Positions 21,811-33,974 of a DNA stretch of 64,000 bases are shown here, piece by piece. The stretch is from NCBI GenBank assembly GCA_015680685.1, contig MNCI01004604.1:418857-482856 (forward strand), given 5' to 3'. The notes beneath the pieces are model-generated. The model was not told the origin of the DNA. It ran no database searches and saw only the letters and a list, made by a program, of their open reading frames with translations. Source of the stretch: Gnetum montanum. Its lineage: Eukaryota; Streptophyta; Gnetopsida; Gnetales; Gnetaceae. Every line of letters starts with the position of its first letter. The first letter of the stretch is position 1. Position numbers and translations under genes: made by a program.

Positions 21811-22828
21811 ACTGGCACGTTTGTCTCTGGCTCACTCCACAGCCACACTCATTCATCAGAATCACCGCATCGTTCACCGGCACACGATCTCATCAACATC
21901 GCCGCCATTAATACACAGTGCTCAAAATTCCCTCCAGTACTTTTGTTCCATCTGCCGCCATGTGAGTCTAAGCTCGATCATTCACTCATGGCTTTCTTGT
22001 CTCCTTGAAGTTGTGTTTGCAAGATGACACCCAGAGATTTTTGCACAAGAATGCATCTCATCACAAGCGGGAAGATGGGACAATGTTCACAGCATGCATG
22101 ACAAGACTAAATCAAAATCATTCACTAGTACATCCCCATTCACTGACTCATTCCTTATCCATTCACCAACACATTATATTCAGTCACACCTCTGATACAT
22201 CCAGTACACCCAAAACTTTGAACATGCTATCACATACTGTCGCACATGAGTATAGAATCAATGCAAAGTTTATGATTTCTAAAAAAAAAGAGCGAGACTC
22301 TTGGCACTTCCCATATAAGCCCTAGGCGGGAAGGCAGTTGTCTCAAAACCAAGTACTCATGTCCAAAATGGTCAAGAAGCATCTCGTTGCATGGCTTCGG
22401 CTCTCCGCCAGCAGGTCCCCCTAAACATTAAACACGGGCCCTGTTCCCCCAAAGAATGTAACACATCCTCCCGTGGCTTTAGTCTTGCTCACAAGTTCTC
22501 TTGAACACTAACTAGGAGCCTTGTTCCACCAAAGAATGCACATCGCATGTCTGAACTCTGAGTCTGCTAAATAATGGCTATTGACAAGGACCAGCATGCC
22601 ACACACCCGAGCACCCCATCTCCCAGCATAATTTCTTGGGGAGTCGCCAATCCCCACAATCTCTTTCCTCCTATCAGCTACAAATTTCCCTTTTTCGATC
22701 CTCTGTACTACGGAACACGGTGCGATGACGTCTAGTCAAGTGGCAACGGACAAAGTCTCTATCAAGTTGCTTGTGGTGTTTTTCACTTCTTTGTCAATGC
22801 TTCTCGAGTCGATTCCTCCAAGCGTCAA
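21811..22828 (+). other. 3' noncoding region of element B
   Basis: About 1 kb between the integrase-side array and the polypurine tract. It includes a diverged duplicate near 22430-22540 (GCCCTGTTCCCCCAAAGAAT and GCCTTGTTCCACCAAAGAAT). The reverse complement of that segment matches the 3' regions of H (34530-34620), F and G, so it is element sequence. The plus-strand ORFs at 21821-22325 have no recognisable domain. Confidence 0.6.
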
Positions 22829-22842
22829 CAAAGAGGGGCCAA
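22829..22842 (+). other. Polypurine tract of element B
   Basis: CAAAGAGGGGCCAA directly precedes the TG of the 3' LTR. Elements F, G and H carry the same type of tract (AAAGAGGG core) at their 3' LTRs. Confidence 0.85.
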
Positions 22843-24057
22843 TGAAACACCACAAAATTTCAAGCTTGGTACCTCCCCAGCAAGAAGCAGGTCCCTAGGA
22901 CCCACGAACAACCACGGCTACATTTGGTGTCACACATTGCAACTTTGGGAATCAAAAGGCTTAATTTTCACTAAGTGTACAGTACCAGCGTATACGCCCA
23001 GCATCAATAGCGTACATGCCCAGCGTATACGCCCAACATCCCTAGCGTATACGCCTAGCATCAACAGCGTATATGCCCGACATCCCTAGCGTATACGCCC
23101 AGTGTAGACATTCGACTCACACGCCCGATGTACATGCCTCACTTGTACGCTCGGCAGGTACAACAAATGCATACGCCCGATGATGAATTCTCAATGACAG
23201 AATGAAGATAGCACTGAAGAGCAAGAATTGAAGCAAGTCGGAAACCATGAGCGTACACGCCCGACGTATACGCAGAGTCATTGTCGGCATGTACGCTAAG
23301 CATGTATGCCTGGCGCCCATAGCATCTCCACCCAAGTTCACACGCCCAACACACCCAGCGTCTAAGCCAGCCTGATGTAGCATATACGCCCCGCATATAC
23401 GCCCAGAAGATGTAATATGTTGTATATTTGTAAATTGTATGCACCCGGTCAACACGCCACGTGTCTCCTAACCCGAGTCTAGTGTAACAACCGGTATAAA
23501 AACCCCACTTTTCCACTTCACCCAGGATGGTTGGCAAAAATCTTAGAGCATACTAAAGACATTTATGCTACGCACCAAAGCTAAAACCCTCTTACACTGG
23601 AAATCCCTGTATGTCGTGCACACAGTCTCTATGCCCCGCCTACCGTGCAAACCAGCCGAGTCATGCCTGTATCCACCAGGGCTTTTCGTCCGCCTTGTGT
23701 TCATCACAACTACGTTAGACCGGTGCACTATACTTTGACCCTATAATACCACTGTTTATAGTTTACGCTAATTTCTTACATGTTGTTTCTATTTATGCTC
23801 ATTCATATTTATGCCCTGTTCACATCTGTTACGCTATTTACGCTCTCATTTACACCATTTACACATAACCCAGCGTATAGCACTTCGGCATACATGCGGG
23901 TAAATCCTTGTCTGATCCACGTGTGGACCACCCAAGGTACTCTACCTTCATGCATTCCAGCTTTCCCTTAGGTGAAGGTAGGGTATTCTGTGCATGTCCT
24001 GTGATCCCACGGTCTCTGTTTCCTTCCAGCCAGAGACTGACAATTTCAGGCGGTACA
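22843..24057 (+). repeat. 3' LTR of element B
   Basis: TGAAACACCACAAAATTTCA to CAATTTCAGGCGGTACA, 1215 bp, partner of 5114-6307. A TATA box lies at 23495-23502. GCGTATACGC-type motifs crowd 22988-23405. GGTCT follows it. Confidence 0.93.
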
Positions 24058-24437
24058 GGTCTATTTGGTGAATTATTGGTCCCATTGGTCTATTTGGCCA
24101 ATACTTGGTCTCAAGGATCCATTGGAACAACCCTTGGTCTTGATGATTTGTTTTGCTTTTAGTTGGTCTGAAGGGTCTATTTGGCCAAAACTTGTTCCTG
24201 AGGGTCCATTTGGCCAAACCTTAGTCAAGTGGATTTGTTTAGTGAACTATTGTTCTTGAGTGTTTATTTGGCCAACACTTGGTCTTGAGGATCCATTAGT
24301 TCATACCTTAGTCCTGAGGGTTTTTTTGATGAAGTGTTGGTCTTAAGGGTCCCTTTGGTGAGCTCATGATCTCAAGGATCCATTTGGCCAACACTTGGTC
24401 CCAAGGATACATCGGGCAAACCCTTAGTCATGAGTAT
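24058..24437. repeat. 29-bp tandem array, segment 2
   Basis: It begins with the GGTCT duplicate of element B, then runs as 29-bp units to the insertion point of solo LTR E. It belongs to the same array as 3964-5113. No gene. Confidence 0.85.
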
Positions 24438-25634
24438 TGTATTGTCTGAAATCGTCGATCTCTGGCTGGAAGGAAACAGAGACCGTGGGATCACAGGATG
24501 TGCACAGAAGATCCTACCTTTGCCTGAGGGCGAGTTGGAATGAACGAAGGTAGAGTACCTTGGGTGGTCCACACGTGGATCAAACAAGGATTTCCCTGAA
24601 CGTACACCGAAGTGCTATACGCTGGGTTATGCGTAAATGGCGTAACGGGCATAAGTCAGAGCGTAAATAGTGTAACCAATGCAAATAGAGCATAACGTAA
24701 ACAAGAAAAAATAGAATACATGCAACAATTAATGCAAACTATAAACGATTTTGGGAAGAAAATGTAACAATGACATTACAGAATGAAAGTACAATGCACC
24801 GGTCTAAAGCAGTTGTGACTGGAACATAAGGCGGATGAAAAACCTTGGTGGATGCAAGGATGATTGTGGCTGGTTCACACTGTAAGCACAGTGTAGAGGC
24901 TAGATGGTCAGTGTACAAGGTTTTCTAGCTTAAAAGGTTTTTTGCTCTGGTTCGTAGTGTCTCTGATCTCTGGTGTGCTCTGGGAATTTTTGCCAACCGC
25001 CTTGATCTCATGAAAAATTGGGCTTTTATACAAGGTTTTGATGGTGGACTTGGGTTGGGAGACACGTGGTGCGTTGACTGGGTGTAAAAGCGTAAAATTT
25101 ACAAGTATACAATATGTTACATTTGCTGGGCATATACGCTGTCTACAGCGAGTCTAGACTGTGGGCATATATGCTGGGTGTACACGCTGATGTGCTGGGT
25201 GTATACGCTGGGGCGTATACGCTGATGTGTTGGTCGTATACGCCAGGGCATATACGATGATGTTTGCTACCTTGGGCCAAGTCTTGTTCTGCAGTGTTGT
25301 TTCCATGTTATCTTCAGGGATCTTATTGCTAGGCGTATGCATTTGTTGTGCCTACTGGGCATACATGTGAGGCGTGTACACTGGGCGTATACGTTGGGCG
25401 TATATGCTGGGCGTATACACTGTGAACTTGAGCGTACACGCTGGGTGTATACGCTAAGATTTTGAGCGTATACGCTGGGAATGTACACTTTGGTATATAC
25501 GTTGGACTGCATACTTAGTGATAATTAAGCATCAGATCTCCGAAGTTGCCAAGTGTGACACCAGATCTAGCTATGGTCGTCTGTCCTGCTTGGTGTTGGA
25601 CAAGTACTAAGCTCAAAATTTTTGTGGTGTTTCA
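24438..25634 (-). repeat. Solo LTR E with perfect target duplication
   Basis: The left end TGTATTGTCTGAAATCGTCG and right end TGTGGTGTTTCA are the family termini. It is 1197 bp. AGTAT flanks it at 24433-24437 and 25635-25639. A TATA (TATAAAAG, minus) lies near 25023-25030. It carries GTATACGCTGGGCGTA-type motifs at 25130-25500. It is a product of LTR-LTR recombination, because no internal region remains. Confidence 0.92.
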
Positions 25635-28600
25635 AGTATCTATTGGACCAAACCTTGGTTTTGAGGGTTCATTTAATGAACTATTGGTCCCAAGGGTCCA
25701 TTTGTCCAACACTTGATCCCAAGGGTCTGTTGGGCTAACCTTTGGTCCCAAGGGTCCATTTTGTCAATAGTTGGTGTTGAGGGTACATTTCACCAACCCT
25801 TGGTCTCAAGGATTCATTTCATCAATATTTTGTCACAAGGGTTTTTTTGGTCAATGGTTGTTTTAAAGGCGCCATTGGGCTAACCTTTGATGCTCAAGGT
25901 AGATTTAGCATATATAATTGGTCCTAAGGGTCCATTTAATGAGTGGTTGGTCCCAAGGATCCATATGGTGAATAGTTCATCTTGAGGATTTGTTGGAACA
26001 ACACCTAGTCCCAAGGGTCCATTTAGCTAACACTTGGTCCCAAGGATCCCTTTGGCCAATAGTTGATCTCAAGGGTCTATTTGGCCAACAATTCGTCCTT
26101 AAGGTCCATTTGGCCAACCCTTGGTCCCAAGGGTCTATTGGGCCAAACCTTGGTCTCGAGGGTCTAATCAGTGAATGATTGTTCTAAAGGGTCCATTTGG
26201 CCAACACTTAGTCTTGAGGGTCCATTGGGCTAGCCCTTGGTCTTGAGAGTTTGTTGAACCAACTATTGGTCCTAAGGGTTTGTTTCACAAATGATTGATC
26301 CTAAGGGTCCATTTGGCTTACGATTAGTCTTGAGGGTCCATTTGGAAAATACTAGGCTTGAAGCATCCATTTGGCCAAAACTTGATCTCGAGGGCCTATT
26401 TGATGAATGGTTAGTCCTAAGGTTCTGTTTAGCCAACACTTGGTTTTGAGGATCCATTTAGCCAACCTTTGGTCCTGAGGGTCTATTTGGCAACCCCTTG
26501 TTGTTGAGGGTCCTTAGGACCAAACCATAGTGTCAAGGATCCATTAGTCCAACCCTTGGCCCCAAAGGTCCATAGGACTAGCCCTTGGTCTCGAGGGTCC
26601 ATTAGACCAAACCTTATTCTTTAAGGTCTATTTGGAAAATGGTTGGTATCAAGGGTTTATTGTGCCAACTCTTAGTCCCAAGGGTCTATTTGGTCAACTT
26701 GTGGTCTTGATGGTTCATTGGGCCAGCCCCTAGTCCTAATGGCTTGTTTAGAGAACTATTATTCCTATTAGTCCCTTATGCCTACACTTGGTCCCATGGG
26801 TTCATTCAGCCAACACTTGGTCCTAAGGATTTGTTGGGCTAGGCCTCAATCATAAGGGTTCATGTGTCCAAACACTGGTCTTGATTATTTGTTCAACCAA
26901 CCCTTGGTCCCAAGGGTCCATTAGGTCAACCCTTGATCCCAAGGGTTCATTGGGCTAGCCCTTGGTTTTGAGGATCAGTGGGGCTAAACCTTGATCATGA
27001 GGATCCATTGGACCAACCCTTGGTCCCAAGGGTATATTAAGCCAAAACTTGCTCCCAAGCGTTTGTTTGGTAAATGGTTGGTCCCAAGGATCCTTTGTGC
27101 CAATGCTTGATCCCAAGGATCCATTTGGCCAACCCTTAGTCTTGAGGGTTTGTTGTGCCAACCCTTGGTCTTGAGGATCCATTTGATGAACTATTGGTCC
27201 TAATAATCCCATTCACCAAAAATTGGTCCTAAGGGTCCATTGGGCCAACACATGGTCTTGAGTGTTCTTTTGTCCAATCCTTGGTTGCAAGAGTCCATTT
27301 GGTCAAACCTTAGTTTGAGGGTCCATTTTTCCAATACTTGGTTCCAAGGGTCCATTTTGCTAGCACTTGGTCTTAATAATCCATTTGGTGAATAGTTAGT
27401 CCTATGGGTTTGTTTAGCGAATACTTTGTCCTAAGGATCCATATGATATGATGGTCCGTTGGACTAACACTTAGTCCTAAGGGTCCATTGGGTCAAACGT
27501 TGGTCCTGAGGATCCATCTTGCCAAACCTTGATCTTAAGGGTCCATTTGGCCAACACTTAGTCCCAAGGGTTCATTCATCCAACACTTGTTCTTGAGGGT
27601 CCATTCATCCAACACTTGTTCTTGAGGGTTCATTTAATCAACCCTTGGTCCCAATGATTTGTTTTACCTATAGTAGGTCCCAAGGGTCTATTTTATGAAT
27701 GGTTGGTCCTAAGGGTCCATTTGGCCAACAATTGATCCCAAGAATCTATTTCATCAACACTTAGTCCCATAATTCTATTGGGTTAAATTTTGTTCCCAGG
27801 GATCTGTTAGCCCAACCTTTGGTTTTGAGGGTCCCTTGTGCCAAATCTTGATCCCAAGGGTTCATTTAGGGAATGGTTGGTCCTAAGGGTCCATTGCGCA
27901 ATGCTTAATCTTGAGGATCTATTTGGCCAACTAATTATTTTGAAGGTCCATTGGGCCAACACTTGGTTCCAAAGGTCCATGGGCCCAACCCTTGGTCATG
28001 AGGGTTCATTAGGTCAAATGTTGGTCTTAATGGTTAGATTGGAAAACACTTGGTCTTGAGGGTTCATTTTACATAGAGTTGATCTCAAGGATCCATCTAA
28101 CCAATAGTTGGTCATGAGGGTCTATTTGGCCAACACTTGGTACCAAGGGTTTGTTGGGCAAATTCTTGGTCTTAAGAGTTAGTTTGGCCAAACATTCATC
28201 CCAAGCGTGCATTTGGTAAACTATTTGTCTTGAGGGTCCATTTGGCCAACAATTAGTCTTGAGGATTTGTTGGGCCAATCTTTAGTCCTAAGGTTTTTTT
28301 TCCTATAGTTGGTCTCGAGGGTCTATTTGGCCAACACTTGGTCCCAAGGGTCCATTTGGCCAAACTTTGGTACAATGGGTCCATTTAGAAAACTTTTGGT
28401 CTTGAGGGTTCATTTGGCCAACACTTGGTCCTAAGGGTTCATTTGACCAACTGTTGATCTTGAGGATCCATTTGGCCAATAGTTGGTCCTAAGGGTCTAT
28501 TTGGCCAACACTTGGTTATGAGGGTCTATTGCACCATCCCTTCATCTCAAGGGTCTATTTGGCATATAGTTGATTCATAAGATCTATTTTGAAAATAGCT

Positions 28601-28670
28601 GAGATTGATGGTTTTTTGGACTAGTGCCTAGTTCCAAGTGGTGCATGGTTGACTATTAGTTGCTCCTAAA
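25635..28670. repeat. 29-bp tandem array, segment 3 (largest)
   Basis: About 3 kb of diverged 29-bp units (roughly 100 copies), with the core GGTCCATTTGGCCAACACTT recurring. Units differ by several substitutions, and few neighbours are identical, so homogenisation has stopped. It fades out near 28600-28670 on the side facing the 26S copy. Long reverse-strand ORFs here (for example at 26955-27212) are repeat artefacts. Confidence 0.88.
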
Positions 28671-29919
28671 GTCTTGTTTGAATAAAATAGTAGGCCAACA
28701 CTCAAGAGTTTCATTAAGTTGTTCATGCCTACAAGCAAGAACCTCATGATCCTCAAGAGTGTTTGCATCTAAAGATATTCATTAATTCACCTCATATGTA
28801 GGGGAGGTTCCTTGTTTGTGATGAATACTAAGGTAGGGAACATCCCATCCCAATGAGGTTCCCATTGCATGATCATATTTATATTTTTAGGTTCCTACAA
28901 GAAACCTTAGACTAATGTTTGGCTCAGAAGGTTCCATGTTCATGTAGAGTATTAAGGAAGAGAGCCTCTTATCACAATGAGCTTCCCATTTCATGATTAT
29001 ATTTAATTTTTAAGGAAAATCTATGAATCTTTGGTGGGATGGAGGGGGGAGCAGGGATCCTCCTAAAGAATGTTTTTCTAGAATCAAATATGTCATCAGC
29101 TTTTCATGCAAACCAACAATGTAACACATCTCAAGAATAAACTCTTAGTGATTGTAAATCATTTCTAATTCTAGGAAAATGGCATCTCAACTAAGGTAGA
29201 TACCCTACATATTTTTTGAACATCATTTATTATTTAGGAGTTGTTGCATTCTAATTGCTTTATGATGATGCATGCATTATTGAGGAGGATCATTCTCATA
29301 AGGATTGAAACACCCATCTCTCGAATATGCTTATGATCCATCAGAGCATCCTTTATGCCTTGAACTCAGTTGTTCATTCATATTGTACCTAAAGAACCAC
29401 GTGAAATGGATCCCAATGCACAATATGATTATAGAAATTGATCACAAGATAAGAGCATCCATCTCTTTTTGTAACCCTAGTAGGGACTAGAGAGTGAATT
29501 CAAAAAATCTTGAAACAATGCATTGAGGGAGGCAATTGCACACCCATCAAGGGGTGAATCACATAGTTGCAATGATAATGTTGAAATTTTGAGATCTCCC
29601 AAGAAATTGCACAAGGGCCACCAGGTAGGCATGACCTTCCACACCCAGATGATGCCATGAACATGTCTAGGGAAACCAAATTAAATGTGGAGAAAACATC
29701 TTGCATAGTGAAAATCACTGACCCTGAAATCTGAGCCTCAAGGCATAGCATCCACTCGATGCTAATGGTAGGGGTATGAAAAGCATAATCTCTATTTGTT
29801 GATCCTAGTGAGACACCTATTTCAATGGGTAGGATCTGGCTAAGTGACCAAGAAGAGAAATTAAAAGATGATGGATGAAAGAATGCTACTGAATAAGAGG
29901 AGGAAGATAGAGAAGAGGT
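28671..29919. other. Unique spacer between 29-bp array and 26S 3' end
   Basis: No gene recognised. There is a diverged local duplication: ATACTAAGGTAGGGAACATC.. (28827) with ..AATGAGGTTCCCATTGCATG (28850), against ATTAAGGAAGAGAGCC.. with ..AATGAGCTTCCCATTTCATG (28948-28996). By position it would be the 3' external spacer of the dead rDNA unit. The 161-residue reverse ORF at 29500-29985 overlaps the 26S end and shows no domain. Confidence 0.5.
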
Positions 29920-31880
29920 GACCATGAATCTCAATGATAAAGGGCTAAATCTTAGTGGATCATGGTAGAAAGGCCAATTTTTCACTTACAATACCCCATC
30001 ATGTATTTAAGTCATCTACAAAGGATTCTTCTAATTGATCACTCAAAATGAAACTACATGACCCCCAGTGCCCCACCATGCAGGTGAGACAAGGGGGTAT
30101 CATCGACACATGCCAACAAGAGCAATGAAACAACCTCTACTATGGGTCATATGGCAACTAACAAGGAAAGAGTATTGCATCTAGCATGAATTTTGATTTA
30201 AAGGAATTTAGTCATAATTTGACACATGGTAGCTTTTTATCATTGGCTTTTCAACCAAACCCGATGACCAATTGTGTAAATCAATAGTTCCGTTCATTCT
30301 AAGTTGAATTACTATCATAATGTACATCATCAATAAAGTGAAACTAACGTATCTCATGATGGTCTAAACTAAGCTCATGCTCCTTATTAGTGGGTGAAAA
30401 ATCCAAAACATGATGAATTCTACTTCATAATGATAGGAAGATTTGACATCGAAGGATCAAAAAGCAATGTTGCTATGAAAGCTTGGTTGCCACAAGCTAG
30501 TTATCCTAATGATAAATTTTTTGATACCTTTAGCTTCAAATTCTAGAGATTTAAAGGATTGATAGGTCATACTTTTACTATTTTTATTCATACTAAAAAT
30601 CAAAATCAAAAGATATTTTCACCTTTTGTTCCACACATGATTTTTGTTCTCATTGAGCTCATCTTAGGACACCTGCATTATCTTTTAACAAATGTGCCAC
30701 CCCAGGTAAACTTCCCACCTAACTCTTTCTTTTGCATGAACTGATATGCCAAGGCATCTCTTAGGTACAAAAGCAAGGGCCATGCCCCATTCCCAACTAG
30801 TGGAATAAGTAAAATAACATTAAAAGTAGTGGTATTTCACTTGTGCTACAAGAAACTCCCATTTATTCTACACCTCTCAACTCATTTCACAAATTTAGAC
30901 TAGAGTTAAGTTCAACAGGATCTTCTTTTCACATTGATTCAACAAAGACCATTCACTTGGCTATGGTTTTTCTAGCTAGTAGGTAGTGATAGTAGGTATC
31001 TCATTAATTCATTCATGTTCATTAGTAATTAGATAATAAGACATTTGGCTACAATAAGTCATAGTTACTCCTATTATTTACTCACAGTTGGTTGAATTTC
31101 TTCACTTTGACATTCAGAGCATTGGACAAAAATCACATTTCATCAACATCCATAAAGACAATCACAATGCTTTATTTTAATTAAATATTTGCATTCCCAT
31201 TGTTTGAGAAAGTTCTAGATTGGTTGTTCATTACCTAGGGAAAGCCCTCTCCCATTGAGGGGGGAGGATGTTTTGCTTCCATCTCTTGATCAACACATGA
31301 GGATCCACCATCACCAAAGAAGTGGTTCAGGTAGGCTCTCCATAGCATATGGATTCAAGAAGTAGATATCTAAATCAAACCATTAGAGCTAATCATTTTT
31401 TTGATGTTATGGATCTATTTTTCCAACTTCCCTTACCTACATTATTCTAGCAACTAGAGGCTATTCACCTTGGAAACCTTATGTTGTTATTAGTACGATT
31501 AAATATGAATGGTACTTAGTTCTTCAAATTTTTAGGGGCCACTAAGGATGCAACAAACACTATAGGACATGTGGTACTCTTCTAGCTGTTGGACCCTATC
31601 TTTGGTTGAGCTAATTTTAGGATGGCTAGGTTGTTAAAAAGAAAAGATAAATCTTCCAAGGGCCCTCACTAGTATCTTTTAATTCTTGACATTACCACCC
31701 ACTTCCATGTTCCAATTTGGGAATATTAACCCAATTTCCTTTTCAGATCTCTTGTAGAGTACACCAATTGGAAGGGGCTTCCCCATCTCTTAGGATCAAC
31801 TAACAAATGATCAAGTGTTGTTCACATGGAACCTTTTTTCACATCAATCTTTAAAGTTATCCTTTGAATAATTGCTACTT
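29920..31880 (-). pseudogene. 26S rRNA pseudogene, 3' portion
   Basis: The plus strand reads as the antisense of plant 26S rRNA. Recognisable stretches are GGGCTAAATCTTAGTGGATC (29940), ACCAATTGTGTAAATCAATA (30269), GACATCGAAGGATCAAAAAG (30446), GAGCTCATCTTAGGACACCT (30656), GACATTCAGAGCATTGGACA (31110), TTCACATGGAACC (31822) and, at the end, TTTGAATAATTGCTACT. Most differences from a functional 26S are C-to-T or G-to-A. The 26S 3' terminus falls near 29920. The 5' end is cut at 31880 by element H, so about 1.96 kb of 3.4 kb remain. ORFs here (30559-30744) are the well-known antisense-rRNA type. Confidence 0.9.
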
Positions 31881-33955
31881 GTAGAATCTAAGAACATCAG
31901 TGGTTGGAACATCGAGAAGTTGTCAGGTGTATAGCCTAACCCTGAGTCTGTGGAAGGGTCGTGTTGGAGAAAATTGAAATGGGGCACCTTAAATAGTCTA
32001 GTAAATCAAATAGTAACTTACGTGGTGTCTAATAACTATTTGTGAATGGTGTTTTTAAAGCAGCACACGTAGGAGTCAGAACAAGCAAGAGCGTAACATG
32101 TATAACAATGAGAGTGCATTGATGTGAGTGTCTTAATGCATATTGGCCATAGATATAAACAAGTATGCTTACCATTTGAAAAATATGCTTTAAGAAAAAT
32201 AGAATGAGTTTAGGTGAGAAAATGAACCACCCCAATATTGGGAAAACATAACTTTTGATTATATGATGTGTATAACTAGTGCACAGTGTTAGATAGGCAC
32301 AATAGGATAGCGAGGTAATATGGTCACAATCCTTGGGATGTTGCGGATGTGGTGTTGATAGATGTAAAGGAGTTGAAGCTTGCTAGAATGATAGTTATTA
32401 TGCTATGTAGGTGCATGATGCAGGTGTCACACTCAACTGTGAGAGTGGGGCAAATGTTTGGAATGCTCTAATGCTGAGATTTGCTACTCACCAATGATTT
32501 GCTTACCAATCTTCTACCAAAGCCAACTATAAAAGCCAACCCTTAAAATGTTGATTACTATGGTATTTATAGAGCCAAGGTTGATGGGAGATGTGGACTG
32601 GATGCCACATGTCCAAGGTCCCACATAGCATGAATGTGAATCTGTCATGCTGATGTGCTACACTCAAAGTGTTAAGCTCAATGGTGCTATGCTTTATAGG
32701 ACAAGAACAAGAATTGAAAATCTACCAAACTATGATCATATTACCAAAATCCCATGTGCCAAAGTCTAAAGAACTACCATGTACCTACAGAAATTCCCAA
32801 AACTCATGCAACTTGGAGCCTACACTCTGGGACTACGTCGTTCCTCCTCTTCCGAGTAGGGTCAAGCGTAGGGACAATTTTGGAATCAACAAGGGGTGAA
32901 AAAACAAGGAAAACTACTAATCTTGGCCATTAGAGAGATGCCAAATCTAAAATGAAGGTTCATGCTATGTTCTAGGAGCTTTTGAAGGCATTCCAAGGTG
33001 TTTTCCAAGTGTTAGGCTATCTACGCTACTTAGCATGATGAAGTGTAGTGTGAACACTTAGAAAAAGTGTGTGGTTCTAGCTTACTATGCTATCTACACT
33101 ACATAGTGTAGCAAGGTGTAGCACCTATTTTCCAATGAATCTTATCAAAATTGAAAATTCCACTATGGGCTATAGCAACATAGGCAACTTCAGCAACCAA
33201 CAACTACACCTTCCATGTCAGAATATCCTGATAGCTCCTCGTTTTATACTTGGAAAATTTTTTAACCCTAGCATCTTTACTATGCTATCTACACTATGTA
33301 GCATAGTAGAGTGTAACACCAAGATTTGGATGAATTTAAACAAAACTTATAATGTTTTTCCATGGGACACTGATCACACTCGAAGGATGAAACAAGTTAG
33401 GTAGCTTGAGAAGTTGAAAAAATTACCAAATGCACCTTCCATGTCTGGTTCAACACTTAGGGAAATTTGAGTCTCGAAATTACTACTACACTTTCTACAC
33501 TATGCAATGTAGTGGAGTGTAATAGGTCTGAAGATAGAAAATTTGCTAAAATATTTTTGCCATCCTGAGCACTTTTAATAATTCTTAGCTTGGCATCTAG
33601 GTGGATTGGCAATTGGGACATGTATCAAGCTAGGTAAGCTGGAGAGCATAGCAAGCTTGACAACTTGAAAGATAGAAAATTTTCTGAAATATTTAGTCTA
33701 TCCTTAGTGCCCTTTTGACCACCTCCAACTTGACATTTGTGCAAACTAGCCTTGGAAATGGGTGCTACACTGACTATGCTAGGGTGCGTAGTAGGAAGAC
33801 TTAGCAAAAATTTTGCAGACATTAGGACTTCCAGGGTGCTACATTGTCTACACTACATAGCGTAAAATTAGACTTAAAAAATTTTTTTGCCTATGTTTTG
33901 ACACTTAGACACATTTTCTATTGTGTTGCAGGAGCCCAAAGTTAGTGGTGTTTCA
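31881..33955 (-). repeat. 3' LTR of element H
   Basis: TGTAGAATCTAAG... to ...GTGGTGTTTCA, 2075 bp. A TATA (TATAAATA, minus) lies at 32564-32571. CTATGCTA-, CTACACTA- and CTACATAG-type motifs recur at 33010-33855, the hallmark of this second LTR family. The right end is followed by the reverse complement of a polypurine tract. Confidence 0.85.
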
Positions 33956-33974
33956 CGAGCCCCTCTTTTTTGAC
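33956..33974 (-). other. Polypurine tract of element H
   Basis: On the minus strand GTCAAAAAAGAGGGGCTCG directly precedes the TGAAACACC LTR start. It resembles the tract of element B. Confidence 0.8.

Larger units (their letters stand above)
5114..24057 (+). mobile_element. Element B: full-length, decayed Tat-like Ty3/gypsy retrotransposon with antisense gene and nested solo LTR
   Basis: The boundaries are exact: TG...CA LTRs of 1194 and 1215 bp, primer site after the 5' LTR, polypurine tract before the 3' LTR, and GGTCT on both flanks. It spans 18,944 bp, or about 17.5 kb without nested LTR D. The order is leader, gag, peptide-repeat linker, protease, motif array, antisense multi-exon gene, motif array, RT-RNase H, second RNase H, integrase, motif array, 3' noncoding. 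Gag-pro is in one frame and pol in another. Many point stops show that it is dead. The LTRs differ at about 12 of the first 150 bases by eye, so the insertion is old. Confidence 0.93.

Noticed and set aside
21821-22325. Two plus-strand ORFs after the B integrase as an extra protein gene
   Set aside because: They overlap in different frames, contain low-complexity His/Ser text, and the region matches noncoding 3' parts of F, G and H on the other strand.
25990-28278. Several ORFs of 60-85 codons with repeated ALVQGSIGPNLG-like or NKPLGP-like text
   Set aside because: They are translations of the 29-bp tandem array, which has no constant frame because 29 is not a multiple of three.
29500-29985. 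161-codon minus-strand ORF as a possible protein gene
   Set aside because: Its upper end overlaps the 26S rDNA remnant, it has no recognisable domain, and the composition looks like chance reading of spacer DNA.
30559-30744. ORF resembling 'senescence-associated protein'
   Set aside because: That annotation is a known artefact of antisense 26S rRNA. The DNA here aligns to 26S on both sides.
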